DNA from: Mycobacterium uberis
GTDB taxonomy: Bacteria > Actinomycetota > Actinomycetes > Mycobacteriales > Mycobacteriaceae
Direction: 5' to 3'
Assembly: GCF_003408705.1 (NCBI RefSeq)
Contig: NZ_QAYL01000007.1
Coordinates: 1 to 64,000 of the forward strand
Length of the DNA: 64,000 nucleotides
This document shows positions 28,009 to 37,491 of this stretch, one piece after another. Made by a program: the position numbers and the translations under genes. A model generated the notes under the pieces. The model saw only the letters and a list, made by a program, of their open reading frames with translations. It ran no database searches and was not told the DNA's origin. Within the stretch, counting starts at the first letter, position 1; every line of letters begins with the position of its first letter.

Positions 28009-29687
28009 TAAAGCGACCTCGGATCACGCATGAGATCTACCCAATTCTCGGCGCTGGATACACCAGTGATACCAGGCGCGAAAATACCAATACTGCCCGC
28101 CGGGTCCACAAAGGCTCCAGTGTTTTGGTCGTAGGTGGTGTAGGACAGGCCGCTAGCCTGCGGCTGCGGGCCAGGTGCTGGACCGATGCCTTCTGGTGGC
28201 GGCGGCGGGGGGATCGTCGCCGGGTATGGCAACTGGGGTGGCTGCGGCGGATACCCCGGCGGCATCCACGACGTGAACGGCGACGGCCCGTTGTCGTTGG
28301 GCGGCGGCGGAACCATTGCAGGCTGATGCCGCGCCGGCCCTGGACCCGCCACCTCACCCGGCCGAGGTGGGCCGGCGATTGGCGTGCCGGGATCGGGATC
28401 AGCACTCGGAGGAATATAAGGAAATTTGTTGGGCGGCAAGATATTTCGTCCATCAGTTACTGGCGTGCCGTACGGAACCGGCGGACCGCGCCACGAGTTG
28501 GCACCCACCGGCACATAGCCTTTAGGATCACGACATAGCTGAATCGTCGGTGCACGTTTACCCGGGTACTCCTGGCATGGGTAGTTGCGCGCGCCGCGTA
28601 TTGTACTGGGACCATTTTGAGCAACCTTGCAGTACATGTCTTTCGGGAGTTCCCTCAGCGTCTCGTCAGCCGGTGACCGGATCAACGGCGAAGGCAGAAA
28701 GCCGACAGCACAGGGGGGCGGGTCGTGCAGGTCAACCTTGAAGTCCAACTTGGCACCTTCGTCTTGAGGTGCTCCGCCCGCAGCCGTGATAAGCGCCGCA
28801 AACAATGCTGGAAAGAGTACCAACAGCTGCTCAATCGACTTGTGATAGATCACGCCCACCCGACCCAAGTTGGCCAAGCTGGCCGCCAATGCCGGAAAGG
28901 AGGGGCGGATACCGGAGAACGCGGTGCTAACCTCGTCGATCGTACTTGCAGCGTTAGCCAGCGTTGACCGTAACTGAGGATCGGCCTGTCGCAGCCCGGA
29001 GGTGGCTCGCGCAAGCCCATCGGCAAGTGACTTGATGTTGGCACCGGCGCGAATCTGAGCTTGCAGTAACGGGCCCACCTGATCAATCAACTGTGAGGCT
29101 TGTGGATAGTCGGCGTTGGCCTCGTCGACCAGCAACAGAGCGGATTCGAGCAACCGGGCCAGTTCGGGACCGGAGCCGTTAGCCGCAGCTAACGTCTCAT
29201 GCAGCAAGTCCCGCAGCCGGGTGTCGCCGAGGCTGTTGACCAGGGCTTCGGCCTGGTGCAACAATCGGGCGACATCTTCGCTAATTCTGGTGTCGCTCCT
29301 ATCAATCCGAGACCCATTGTGCAACTTGCTCGATGACGGCTTTGCAGGTGGAACCAGATCGACATACTGCTCACCGATGACCGACACACTCTTCACCGAA
29401 GCGATAACATTCGACGGGATAGTGGTGCCGCTGTTCAGCAACATTTGGGCGTCAACACCACTAGGGTTGAGCCCCACCGATTCGACTCTACCGACGGCGA
29501 CACCACGGAAAGTAACGTTGGCGTTCTTGTACAGGCCGCCGCCGGCCTCGAAATCAACGGTCACATGATACGTCCCAATACCAAACGTAGCCGGCACTCG
29601 CAGATAGAAAATAACCATCAAAGTCAATGTTATGCTGGTTACCAGCGCGAAAATACCGAGCTGGATCTTGGTCAGTCTATCTATCAT
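28008..29687 (-). CDS. mce4F: Mce-family protein Mce4F
   Basis: This intact 559-residue MCE protein (Mtb Mce4F is about 564) has an N-terminal membrane segment (IQLGIFALVTSITLTLMVIF). The MCE/MlaD domain follows (VTVDFEAGGGLYKNANVTFR, GVAVGRVESVGLNPSGVDA), then a helical needle region and a very Pro/Gly-rich tail (PPPPPPEGIGPAPGPQPQ) from about residue 430. Mce4A-F proteins form a lipid tunnel across the periplasm; Mce4 of Mtb imports cholesterol. The gene ends one base into the next start, and 12 bases separate it from mce4E. No frameshift is visible. Confidence 0.93.
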   Translation of the reverse strand: MIDRLTKIQLGIFALVTSITLTLMVIFYLRVPATFGIGTYHVTVDFEAGGGLYKNANVTFRGVAVGRVESVGLNPSGVDAQMLLNSGTTIPSNVIASVKSVSVIGEQYVDLVPPAKPSSSKLHNGSRIDRSDTRISEDVARLLHQAEALVNSLGDTRLRDLLHETLAAANGSGPELARLLESALLLVDEANADYPQASQLIDQVGPLLQAQIRAGANIKSLADGLARATSGLRQADPQLRSTLANAASTIDEVSTAFSGIRPSFPALAASLANLGRVGVIYHKSIEQLLVLFPALFAALITAAGGAPQDEGAKLDFKVDLHDPPPCAVGFLPSPLIRSPADETLRELPKDMYCKVAQNGPSTIRGARNYPCQEYPGKRAPTIQLCRDPKGYVPVGANSWRGPPVPYGTPVTDGRNILPPNKFPYIPPSADPDPGTPIAGPPRPGEVAGPGPARHQPAMVPPPPNDNGPSPFTSWMPPGYPPQPPQLPYPATIPPPPPPEGIGPAPGPQPQASGLSYTTYDQNTGAFVDPAGSIGIFAPGITGVSSAENWVDLMRDPRSL

Positions 29688-29699
29688 CTGCGCCGCCCC

Positions 29700-30854
29700 C
29701 TATTGTCCCGACGCCGTACCGGCCGGAATTTTGAACGGATCAGCGGCCTGACCGGACAGGTTAGCTAGCTCGCCGATCAAAAAGTCAGGCGGGTTGAGAA
29801 CCTCGGCCAGATGAGTCATGTTCGGGTCAAAGTACGACGTGGTGAAAAACGTCTCACCGATCCGACGCAGGGTGAGGTCGAAAGTGGTGAACACGTTGAG
29901 ATAGTCACCGCGTACGGCCTGCTTGATGCCGAAATTGGGGAACGGGAAGGTCAACAAGAGTTGCAGCGAGGTGATGAAGTCTTTTCGGTTGTCGTTGAGA
30001 GCCTTTACCACCGAGTACAAACCTTTGAGATCTTCGGCGAAGTCCACCTTGGTTTTGGCGAGTACATGCGATGTGACTATCGCTAGCCGCTCAAGCGCAG
30101 CGAACGCCTCGACGATGCGACCTCGGTTGTTGTTGAGCACGTGTATCGCTTCGGGCAATGTTTCCAACACCTGGCCCAGGTTGTCCTTGTTGCTCGCCAA
30201 AATCGCTGAAAACCGGTTTAGCCCGTCGACCGCGTCGATGATGTTATGGACCTGGCTCTTGAGTCCCGCCGTCAACTGGGCGAGCCTGGGAACTAAGTCG
30301 ATGAACTGGCCCTGCCGACCCGCCACGGCCTGGTAAGTCTCATCGGTGATATCTTCTAACGCACCGACGTTGCCCTTGTTGATTACCAAACCAAGTGCGG
30401 ATAGCACCTCTTCGGTGGTGGGAAGGCGGCCTGTACTAGACTCGTGAATTATAGCCCCGTTGATCAACCTACCGATCGGCGGCTGATCCCGAGGGCCAGC
30501 CAAGTCAATGTGCAGTGAGCCCAATAGCGACGTCTGAGCGATTTTCGCAGTCGCATTCACCGGCAACACTACATCCTTGTCTATGGACAATTTTACTGCA
30601 GCATAAAAACTTCCGTCGGACCGCTGCCTAGCTTCAATGCCGGAAATACTACCAACAGTGACCTCGTCGACCATGACTGGCGAGTTCTGCGGCAGCGTCG
30701 CTACGTCGGCCAGTTCGACGGTTACCGTGTATGCACCACTGCCATGACCGGCGGTGCCAGGCAATGGCAGCGAGTTTAGCCCACCAAATTGACAACCGGA
30801 CATAAGCATGCTAACTCCTGCTAACACGCTGTTGCACAGCCAGATCCGATTCAT
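29700..30854 (-). CDS. lprN: Mce-family lipoprotein Mce4E (LprN)
   Basis: This intact 384-residue MCE lipoprotein has the same length as Mtb LprN. The signal sequence NSVLAGVSMLMSGC ends in a lipobox-like MSGC at residue 21. The MCE domain contains VTVELADVATLPQNSPVMVD and the strand GSLHIDLAGPRDQPP, followed by helical repeats (FITSLQLLLTFPFPNFGIKQ). It overlaps the mce4D stop by 4 bases (ATGA type), so it is translationally coupled. It is the lipid-anchored member of the Mce4 hexamer. Confidence 0.93.
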   Translation of the reverse strand: MNRIWLCNSVLAGVSMLMSGCQFGGLNSLPLPGTAGHGSGAYTVTVELADVATLPQNSPVMVDEVTVGSISGIEARQRSDGSFYAAVKLSIDKDVVLPVNATAKIAQTSLLGSLHIDLAGPRDQPPIGRLINGAIIHESSTGRLPTTEEVLSALGLVINKGNVGALEDITDETYQAVAGRQGQFIDLVPRLAQLTAGLKSQVHNIIDAVDGLNRFSAILASNKDNLGQVLETLPEAIHVLNNNRGRIVEAFAALERLAIVTSHVLAKTKVDFAEDLKGLYSVVKALNDNRKDFITSLQLLLTFPFPNFGIKQAVRGDYLNVFTTFDLTLRRIGETFFTTSYFDPNMTHLAEVLNPPDFLIGELANLSGQAADPFKIPAGTASGQ

Positions 30855-32221
30855 CCGCCAGCGCCTTGTTCAACCGGTAGCGGCGCGGTCGGCGCTGGGC
30901 TAGGCGGAGGCGCCGAGCCTGGATCAGGGCCAACCTCCGGGACGGGCGGGACCAGCAGGCTCTGCAGGTCCGCCGGGTTCTGCGTAGTTGGCGATCGTTG
31001 AGCGGGTATCCAGGTCAGGTCGGGAACCGGTGTCTGCGCCTTGGCTTGGGTAGCTGGGGTGTCGTAGATGATCTGGCCCTTATACGCTGTGATCGTATTA
31101 AGCGGATGGAACATGATCGGTGGGTAATTCATGGTGAGCCGGCGCAGCACCGGCCCCAGTCGCTCACGACAGATCTCGGCGCGCCTGAAGTAGTCGGGTG
31201 CCGATGGCCCGGCGGCCGTGTCAAAGGAACCACCGCAAATGAACTGGACGGGATTGGCAAATTCAGGTATCGACAAAAGGCCGCTCAGCGCGCCTTGCGC
31301 GGGATCATAAATGTTGTAGAAGTTGGCGATGCCGGGGCCGGCCACATGCAGCACCTGTTCGATGTTGTCGCTCTGATCATTCAGCGTCTGGACAAAGTTA
31401 TTGAGTTTGTTGATCGTTCCGATCAGCGTCGAGTTATGTTCATGCAGGAATCCTCGGACGTCCACCAGCGCCTTGTTGAGCGTGCCCAGAATGTCGTCCA
31501 GATTGCGTGAACTGTCCGCAAGCACCTGCGACACCGACGACACATTTCCGGCGAACTGCACAATCTGTTCATTATTCACCGACAATGCGTTAACCAGTAC
31601 CTGCAGATTTTTGACCGTGCCGAAGATGTCGTTGCGTGAATCCCTTAGACGCCCAGCAACTTGCACAAGCTCACGCAACGCGTTATGGAACGACTCACCG
31701 TTACCATCAAGCGTATCCGCGGCCTGGTTGATCGCGGCGCCCAGTGTCCCTTGCATTTGTCCGGACGCCGGACCAAGCTGGGTGGCGAGTTGGCTCAGCG
31801 CCTCCTTCACTTCATCCCATTCCACCGGTACCGCGGTGCGGCCCAAACCAATGCTACCACCGTCGGGCAGTACCGCTCCCCCGGTGTATATTGGAGTGAG
31901 TTGGATGAACCGCGCCGACACCAGGTTTGGCGACATGATTACGGCACTGGCGTCCAGAGGCACTTTGACCTCTTTGGACACCGACATGGTGATCTTCACA
32001 TCGGAAGCCCGCGGTTCGATCGCGTCGATCTCGCCTACCGGGACACCTAAGATGCGGACCTGATCGCCAGGATAGATCCCGACCGCAGACACAAAGTAGC
32101 CGACGATGGTTGCGCTGCGCCTTCCCGACGAGAGTACGTAAACACCACCCATCAGCACTACGACCAACGCAATCACGGTGCCGTAGCGCAGTCCGCGCCT
32201 GCCGGCGATCCTCTTCACCAT
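30851..32221 (-). CDS. mce4D: Mce-family protein Mce4D
   Basis: This intact 456-residue MCE protein has an N-terminal membrane segment (GTVIALVVVLMGGVYVLSSG), an MCE domain (GIYPGDQVRILGVPVGEIDA) and a long helical segment with Asn-rich heptads (LNKALVDVRGFLHEHNSTLI). The Pro-rich tail (PPVPEVGPDPGSAPPPSPAP) is typical of D-type proteins. It is part of the Mce4 lipid importer. It overlaps lprN by 4 bases and follows mce4C after 13 bases. Confidence 0.93.
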   Translation of the reverse strand: MVKRIAGRRGLRYGTVIALVVVLMGGVYVLSSGRRSATIVGYFVSAVGIYPGDQVRILGVPVGEIDAIEPRASDVKITMSVSKEVKVPLDASAVIMSPNLVSARFIQLTPIYTGGAVLPDGGSIGLGRTAVPVEWDEVKEALSQLATQLGPASGQMQGTLGAAINQAADTLDGNGESFHNALRELVQVAGRLRDSRNDIFGTVKNLQVLVNALSVNNEQIVQFAGNVSSVSQVLADSSRNLDDILGTLNKALVDVRGFLHEHNSTLIGTINKLNNFVQTLNDQSDNIEQVLHVAGPGIANFYNIYDPAQGALSGLLSIPEFANPVQFICGGSFDTAAGPSAPDYFRRAEICRERLGPVLRRLTMNYPPIMFHPLNTITAYKGQIIYDTPATQAKAQTPVPDLTWIPAQRSPTTQNPADLQSLLVPPVPEVGPDPGSAPPPSPAPTAPLPVEQGAGG

Positions 32222-32234
32222 GCCGACTTCGCCA

Positions 32235-33305
32235 TCATGGCGACTTCGGCCTGATTATCCAGCGTTCCTGAATAAACCCGCGTAGGTAGTCGGCGAGGCT
32301 ATCCGGCAACTTGCCTGGCTGATAAACAAGGTCAAACACTGTTGCGATCATCGGCGCCGGCAACACACTAAAGACGTTAACGTTGAATCCGGGACCAGAT
32401 CCGACCACCTCACCTAATTCGGTCGCGTAGGTGGGCAACCGCTTAAGAGCCTCGGTTATGTAGTCACGTCGTTCGTTAAGATTGTCCAGCACCAGATTGA
32501 GCTTGTTCAGTGTGGGGCCGAACTCCTTGCGGTTGTCGGCGACGAAGCCGGAGATTTGGGCTGCGACATCACCGACCCCGGAGATCAGCTGACCCAACGC
32601 GGCACGCCGCTCGGCGAGCGCGGCGAACAACTCGTTACTATCGACGATCAACCTGTTGACCTGTTCGGCGCGCTGTGCCAACAGCGATGTAACCGACTTC
32701 GCGTGCGCCAGCAATTCTTGTAGCGCCTCATCACGGTGATTCAAGGTGCGAGACAGCGACGTCACCCCGTCTAGGGCACCGCGCAGTTCCGGGGTAGCGT
32801 CGTGCAGTGTCTCAGTGAGTACCTTCAACGCCTGTTCGAACTGCGACTTGTTCAGATTATTCGCGTTTTGGCCCAGATCTTCGAGCGCGCCGGCGAGCGT
32901 GTAGGGAGTCGTCGTACGGCTCAGCGGGATGCTGGTCGCCTTGCCGGTTCCCGCCGGGCTGACCGAGACGGAACGCTCACCTAGGATGGTGTCGGTCCGG
33001 ATCGCAGCCAGCGACTGATCGCCGACAGCGACGTGGCGGTCCACGCTGAAAGTGATCTTGGCGCTGTCCCCAGCCAAACTCACGGCCTGCACCTTGCCGA
33101 CCTTGAGTCCCGATACATAGACAGAGTTACCAGGCGTAATGCCACCGGCGTCGGTGAAATAGGCATGATACGTTTGCCCCTGCGGCCAGAATGGCAACCC
33201 ACTGTAGTCAAACGCGATAAACACGACGCAGACCACCAGCACTAAGCCAAAAATGCCGGTGCGCAGCGGATCGTGAGGTTGCATGCGTAGCGACCCGCTG
33301 TGCAC
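32235..33305 (-). CDS. mce4C: Mce-family protein Mce4C
   Basis: This intact MCE protein has an N-terminal membrane segment (RTGIFGLVLVVCVVFIAFDY), an MCE domain (GITPGNSVYVSGLKVGKVQA) and the ending FIQERWIIRPKSP shared with Mtb Mce4C. I chose the GTG at 33305 (VHSGSLRMQPHDPLRTG), giving 356 residues and matching the family N-terminal length. Longer starts (GTG 33359, TTG 33392) are open and overlap mce4B; an ATG at 33284 is shorter. The exact start is uncertain, the gene is not. It is a subunit of the Mce4 lipid importer. Confidence 0.9.
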   Translation of the reverse strand: MHSGSLRMQPHDPLRTGIFGLVLVVCVVFIAFDYSGLPFWPQGQTYHAYFTDAGGITPGNSVYVSGLKVGKVQAVSLAGDSAKITFSVDRHVAVGDQSLAAIRTDTILGERSVSVSPAGTGKATSIPLSRTTTPYTLAGALEDLGQNANNLNKSQFEQALKVLTETLHDATPELRGALDGVTSLSRTLNHRDEALQELLAHAKSVTSLLAQRAEQVNRLIVDSNELFAALAERRAALGQLISGVGDVAAQISGFVADNRKEFGPTLNKLNLVLDNLNERRDYITEALKRLPTYATELGEVVGSGPGFNVNVFSVLPAPMIATVFDLVYQPGKLPDSLADYLRGFIQERWIIRPKSP

Positions 33306-33342
33306 AGCTCTGCTGCGCTTGCGGTCACCACGAAGTTCGTGG

Positions 33343-34401
33343 CTACTTGACAAAGGCACACCTCCCCTTGCTGGGATCCGGCTGGCCACCAATCGGCAGA
33401 AGAATGTCGCTTCCGGCTGGCCCGTTGATCTTGATCGTCACCGTGCAGAAATAGATGTTGAAGAACGCTCCGTAAGCACCGAGCGCGGAGAGTCGCAGAT
33501 AGTCTTCACCCAACTGCTCGACGTCGTTGTTTATCTCGGCCTTGCGATCGTCCAGTTCCGTGGCCAACGGCCTGGCATTTTCCAGAATGCCCTGCAACGG
33601 CCGGCGTGAGTTTTGTAACAATTGCGTTAGATCGGTCGTCGTCGACGCTAAAGGCAGGATAGCACCTCCAATCGTATCCCGGTTTTTGGCAAGCCCGGTG
33701 ATCAATTGCTGCAACAGCTCGATACTGGCCGAAAATTGCGCGCTCTTATGGTCGACAGTCGAAAGCACCGCTTTGAGGTTGGTGATCGTATCACCGATCA
33801 ACTGGTCGCGTTTGCCCAGCGCCGATGAGAACGCGCTGGTATCGGCCAGCACTCTCGACAGCGCTCCACCCTGCCCCTGCAACAATTCAATGACGGCACT
33901 GCTGATCGTGTCTACCTTATCTGCGTCCAGGCCCTTGATCACCGGCCGTAGTCCGCCCAGCAACGCGTCGAGATCCAACCCGGGCTGAGTGTGTGCCGAG
34001 TTAATCGTGCCACCCGGCGGTAACTTGTGCAACTCCCCTGGACCCGACGTGATTTCCAGGAACCGGTCGCCGACCAGATTTTCATACCGGATCACCGCGC
34101 GCGTTGACGAATACAGCGTGTAGTGCTTGTCGATTTCGAACGTCACATCGACGCTGTTGTCGCGGTTAAGCTTAACATTCTGGACCGAACCGACCGGCAC
34201 TCCGACGATACGTACCTTTTGCCCAGCCTTCAATCGAGACGCGTCGGTGAAGGTGGCGTGGTAAGTATTTCGGGCACCGAACGTGAAATTACCGAAGATC
34301 ACCACCAAGCCAGCGACCACCAATAACATGGCCGCTGTGAAGACTCCAACTTTTATCGCCATCGACCGGTATATTGACCGGTCCGGCGGAAAGCTCGCCA
34401 T
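33343..34401 (-). CDS. mce4B: Mce-family protein Mce4B
   Basis: This intact 352-residue MCE protein has a membrane segment (KVGVFTAAMLLVVAGLVVIF) and an MCE domain (ASRLKAGQKVRIVGVPVGSV, ENLVGDRFLEITSGPG). The C-terminus NIYFCTVTIKINGPAGSDIL is as in Mtb Mce4B (about 350 residues). I chose the ATG at 34401, which overlaps the mce4A stop (TGATG), over an upstream in-frame start at 34437. It is a subunit of the Mce4 sterol importer. Confidence 0.93.
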   Translation of the reverse strand: MASFPPDRSIYRSMAIKVGVFTAAMLLVVAGLVVIFGNFTFGARNTYHATFTDASRLKAGQKVRIVGVPVGSVQNVKLNRDNSVDVTFEIDKHYTLYSSTRAVIRYENLVGDRFLEITSGPGELHKLPPGGTINSAHTQPGLDLDALLGGLRPVIKGLDADKVDTISSAVIELLQGQGGALSRVLADTSAFSSALGKRDQLIGDTITNLKAVLSTVDHKSAQFSASIELLQQLITGLAKNRDTIGGAILPLASTTTDLTQLLQNSRRPLQGILENARPLATELDDRKAEINNDVEQLGEDYLRLSALGAYGAFFNIYFCTVTIKINGPAGSDILLPIGGQPDPSKGRCAFVK

Positions 34402-35603
34402 CAGAATTTGTCCCGTTCTGCGAACGCGCCGTTCCACAAAAACTGCAACGTTGAGGGCGCGTCAACCTGCAGTTCGGTGAACGGCTCGTAGGGGATATAG
34501 GCGTTGTCAGTAACCAGGAACGGCGCCCGGTAAAACGATCCCCCGGTCTGCTTGGTTGGCATGTCCGGCAACCCTCGGCAGTTCGGACCTCCGGAGGCGT
34601 TGACAATCGGCAGGCTCTCTGGATAGGTGTAGGAGGGCGAACCCAAGATAAAGCTTGACGACGTAAACAAGCCCGCTTTGCGGACACCAATCAATGGCGC
34701 GAACTCGCGGACTCCCCGGCTGATTCCTCGGAACAAACAGCCTATTTCTGGCGAATAGTCAGCACCCACCTTCAGCGGGGACCGCAGCCTGCTTACGGAG
34801 TCGATGAGATTCCGCTCCGCCGGAGCCAGTGTCTCATAGGCGTTGTTGGATAGCCCGATGGTGGCAAGTAGTGTGTCGTTCAGGTTGTCCCGCTGATCGA
34901 TTACCGCCCTACTAATCGTAGGCACATTGTTGATCACGGTGTTCAGATCGGGCGCAGCATCGGCATAGATGTTGGCAACAACCGCGGCCTTACGGAAATC
35001 CTCTTGCAGTGTAGCGAGTTTCGGATTCGCCTGCTGTGCTAGCATATTGAGCCCCGATAGCAGCGCGCCCAGGTCATGGCCATGATCACGTAGACCTTCA
35101 GACAATGCGCTAAGTGTCGCGTTCAGATCGACGGGATTGATCTTGTGTAGCAGGTCGATAAGCGATTGGAACAAAGTGTTCACTTCCAGCTGCACAGCCG
35201 AAGCCCGCACATGCGCATTCGGGCGCAGCGGCCGCGCCGGAGTCGTTTCGGGCGGAACGAAATCCACCGATTTGGCACTGAAGATGGTGTTGCCCACGAT
35301 ATGGACCGTCGCATTGGAGGGGATAAAATCCATCTCGGCGCTGTTTATGGACAATGTTAGCTGTGCCTGGTCGTCGCGATAGCTGATATCGGTGACCTTG
35401 CCGATCTGAATGCCACGGTACTTGACTTTGGCGCCTTTCTCCATCACAAGACCGGCTCTCGGCGATGATACCGTAACGGTATCGGTCGATGTGAAAGCTG
35501 CCATGTACGAAAAGTAAGTGAGGACGACCGAGGTAATGATCAAGCTGGCAAGCAGTGCCGCTGCCAGCCGGACAGTCCTGAGTCGCGATCCGCCGTTTGC
35601 CAT
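34401..35603 (-). CDS. mce4A: Mce-family protein Mce4A
   Basis: This intact 400-residue protein is equal in length to Mtb Mce4A. A membrane segment (AAALLASLIITSVVLTYFSY) leads into the MCE domain (GLVMEKGAKVKYRGIQIGKV, NTIFSAKSVDFVPPE) and helical coil. The C-terminus has the Mce4A-type segment NCRGLPDMPTKQTGGSFYRA and PYEPFTELQVDAPSTLQFLW. It is the first MCE subunit of the operon, 18 bases after yrbE4B. Confidence 0.94.
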   Translation of the reverse strand: MANGGSRLRTVRLAAALLASLIITSVVLTYFSYMAAFTSTDTVTVSSPRAGLVMEKGAKVKYRGIQIGKVTDISYRDDQAQLTLSINSAEMDFIPSNATVHIVGNTIFSAKSVDFVPPETTPARPLRPNAHVRASAVQLEVNTLFQSLIDLLHKINPVDLNATLSALSEGLRDHGHDLGALLSGLNMLAQQANPKLATLQEDFRKAAVVANIYADAAPDLNTVINNVPTISRAVIDQRDNLNDTLLATIGLSNNAYETLAPAERNLIDSVSRLRSPLKVGADYSPEIGCLFRGISRGVREFAPLIGVRKAGLFTSSSFILGSPSYTYPESLPIVNASGGPNCRGLPDMPTKQTGGSFYRAPFLVTDNAYIPYEPFTELQVDAPSTLQFLWNGAFAERDKF

Positions 35604-35621
35604 TGTTCTGTGGGAATCTCC

Positions 35622-36464
35622 TTACCCGGAGAGATTGAAGTTACCGGACGCGCCGTACACCGCCAGTGAGATGAACAGCGTAATAACAACCACCACGATC
35701 AGCGAGGTCCGCACCGCCTGGCCGACTGCAATGCCGACGCCGACCGACCCATCGCTGGCGTTGTAACCGTAATAGGTATGCACCAGCATCACCGCAATCG
35801 ACATCACGATAGCCTGCAGAAACGACCACAGTAAGTCGGATGGGATAAGAAAGGTGTTGAAGTAGTGATCATATAGGCCTTTGGATTGCCCGTTGATATA
35901 CACCGTGGTAAAGCGAGCCGCGAAGAACGCGGCAAGCACCGACAGTGAATACAGCGGGATAATCGCCACGAGGCCAGCAATCATCCGGGTGGACACCAGG
36001 TACGACACTGAGTGCACCGCCATACACTCTACCGCGTCGATTTCTTCAGATACCCGCATAGCGCCCAATTGTGCAGTGGCCCCAGCACCGATAGTGGCCG
36101 CCAACGCAATACCCGCAACCACCGGCGCGATAACCCGGACGTTCAGGAACGCTGACAGGAAGCCGGTCAACGCTTCGACACCAATGTTGCCCAACGACGA
36201 GTAACCTTGCACAGCGATAACGCCGCCAGACGCCAACGTCAGGAATGCCGCAACCCCAACCGTGCCGCCGATCATCACGAGCGCTCCCGCGCCCAGTGTC
36301 ATCTCAGCAACGAGTCGGATCGTCTCCTTACGGTATCGGGTGAGCGCGTTTGGGATGTAGCGCACGGTTTGGCCATAGAACAAGGCCTGCTCACCAAACT
36401 CGTCCACCGGCCGCTGCAGTCTGGAAACAAAGCGGCAAAACCGGATTGTCAAGTCGTAACTCAT
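35622..36464 (-). CDS. yrbE4B: MlaE-type permease YrbE4B
   Basis: This intact 280-residue integral membrane permease (MlaE family) of the Mce4 importer has about five to six membrane segments. The conserved loop VSEEIDAVECMAVHSVSYLV carries the EExDA...M motif, and GAGATAQLGAMRVSEEI precedes it. Paired with YrbE4A it should form the membrane channel driven by an MceG ATPase encoded elsewhere. Only 7 bases separate it from yrbE4A. Confidence 0.94.
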   Translation of the reverse strand: MSYDLTIRFCRFVSRLQRPVDEFGEQALFYGQTVRYIPNALTRYRKETIRLVAEMTLGAGALVMIGGTVGVAAFLTLASGGVIAVQGYSSLGNIGVEALTGFLSAFLNVRVIAPVVAGIALAATIGAGATAQLGAMRVSEEIDAVECMAVHSVSYLVSTRMIAGLVAIIPLYSLSVLAAFFAARFTTVYINGQSKGLYDHYFNTFLIPSDLLWSFLQAIVMSIAVMLVHTYYGYNASDGSVGVGIAVGQAVRTSLIVVVVITLFISLAVYGASGNFNLSG

Positions 36465-36471
36465 CCGTCAC

Positions 36472-37236
36472 TCACTTCGCTGAGAATCGGACACCGATGG
36501 CGGTTACGATGACGTTAATGACGAACAGACAAATGAATGCATAAACAACGGTTTCATTGACCGCATTACCGACACCCTTAGGCCCACCCTTGACGGTCAG
36601 GCCGCGGTAACAGCCGACCAGCCCAGCCATGACGCCGAACAGCAACGCTTTGATTTCGGCGAGAACCAACTCACGCAGTCCGGTAAGCACAGTCAACCCG
36701 TTGATGAACGCACCTGGGTTCACCCCCTGAAGGAAGACGGAGAATACGTAACCGCCAGATAAGCCGATGGCGCACACCAACCCGTTAAGCAGCAACGCGA
36801 CCAACATGGACGCCAAAACCCTGGGTACGACGAGCCGTTGAATCGGGTCAATGCCCAGCACCCGCATCGCATCGATTTCCTCGCGGATGGTGCGAGCACC
36901 TAGATCAGCGCAAATCGCGGTTGCACCGGCACCGGCCACGACGAGCACGGTTACGACCGGTCCCAGCTGGGTGATGGTGCCAAATGCCGTGCCGGCACCA
37001 GACAAATCCGCCGCCCCTATCTCACGCAGCAAGATATTAAGAGTGAACGCAACCAGGACCGTGAACGGGATGGAGACCAACAGCGTCGGCACCAGTGACA
37101 CGCGAGCAACCATCCAGGTTTGATCCAGAAACTCGCGGAATTGAAACGGCCGACGGAAAGTAGTACGAAACATGTCCAACGACATTTCGAAAAACCCGCC
37201 GACAGCCCGGACTGGAACCACAAGTTGCTGGATCAA
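36472..37236 (-). CDS. yrbE4A: MlaE-type permease YrbE4A
   Basis: This is the first gene of the mce4 operon. I chose the TTG at 37236 (LIQQLVVPVRAVGGFFEMS), which gives exactly the 254 residues of Mtb YrbE4A; an ATG at 37305 would add 23 residues without family support. Motifs are GAGATAICADLGARTIREEI and DAMRVLGIDPIQRLVVPRVL, the MlaE EEIDAMRVLGIDP signature, and five to six hydrophobic helices. It forms the permease with YrbE4B. Confidence 0.93.
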   Translation of the reverse strand: MIQQLVVPVRAVGGFFEMSLDMFRTTFRRPFQFREFLDQTWMVARVSLVPTLLVSIPFTVLVAFTLNILLREIGAADLSGAGTAFGTITQLGPVVTVLVVAGAGATAICADLGARTIREEIDAMRVLGIDPIQRLVVPRVLASMLVALLLNGLVCAIGLSGGYVFSVFLQGVNPGAFINGLTVLTGLRELVLAEIKALLFGVMAGLVGCYRGLTVKGGPKGVGNAVNETVVYAFICLFVINVIVTAIGVRFSAK

Positions 37237-37426
37237 ACTGGGTACCCCCGTCTGCGACTCGCGTGCGAAGCTTTGCGTTACCCCTTTGCGCGGCCTTTGA
37301 TGCATATGCGGCCCGATCCGAGCCGGATCCTATTAACTCAGAACAACTTCACCGTGTCAATCAACAACATTTTGTTGTTAACGTCATTAGTTAGTACAGG
37401 TCAACACCCTGGTAATACGGCCAATA

Positions 37427-37440
37427 TGATACGTGTTCTA
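37427..37440. promoter_or_regulatory. KstR-like operator upstream of the mce4 operon
   Basis: TGATACGTGTTCTA fits the KstR operator pattern TnnAACnnGTTnnA except for one base (TAC instead of AAC). It lies between hsd4A and yrbE4A, about 190 bases upstream of the yrbE4A start, where a sterol-responsive KstR site would be expected. The match may be weakened by decay. Confidence 0.45.
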
Positions 37441-37491
37441 GGTGCTAACGGGTCTATGATCTGTGAGTAGGAAGAACTCCGGTGCTGGCCC

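Noticed and set aside
27939..28538. 199-residue plus-strand Arg/Trp-rich frame
   Set aside because: Antisense to the Pro-rich tail of mce4F and the start of the next gene.
31401..32063. 220-residue plus-strand open frame
   Set aside because: Antisense to mce4D; composition follows from the high-GC third positions of the real gene and there is no family motif.
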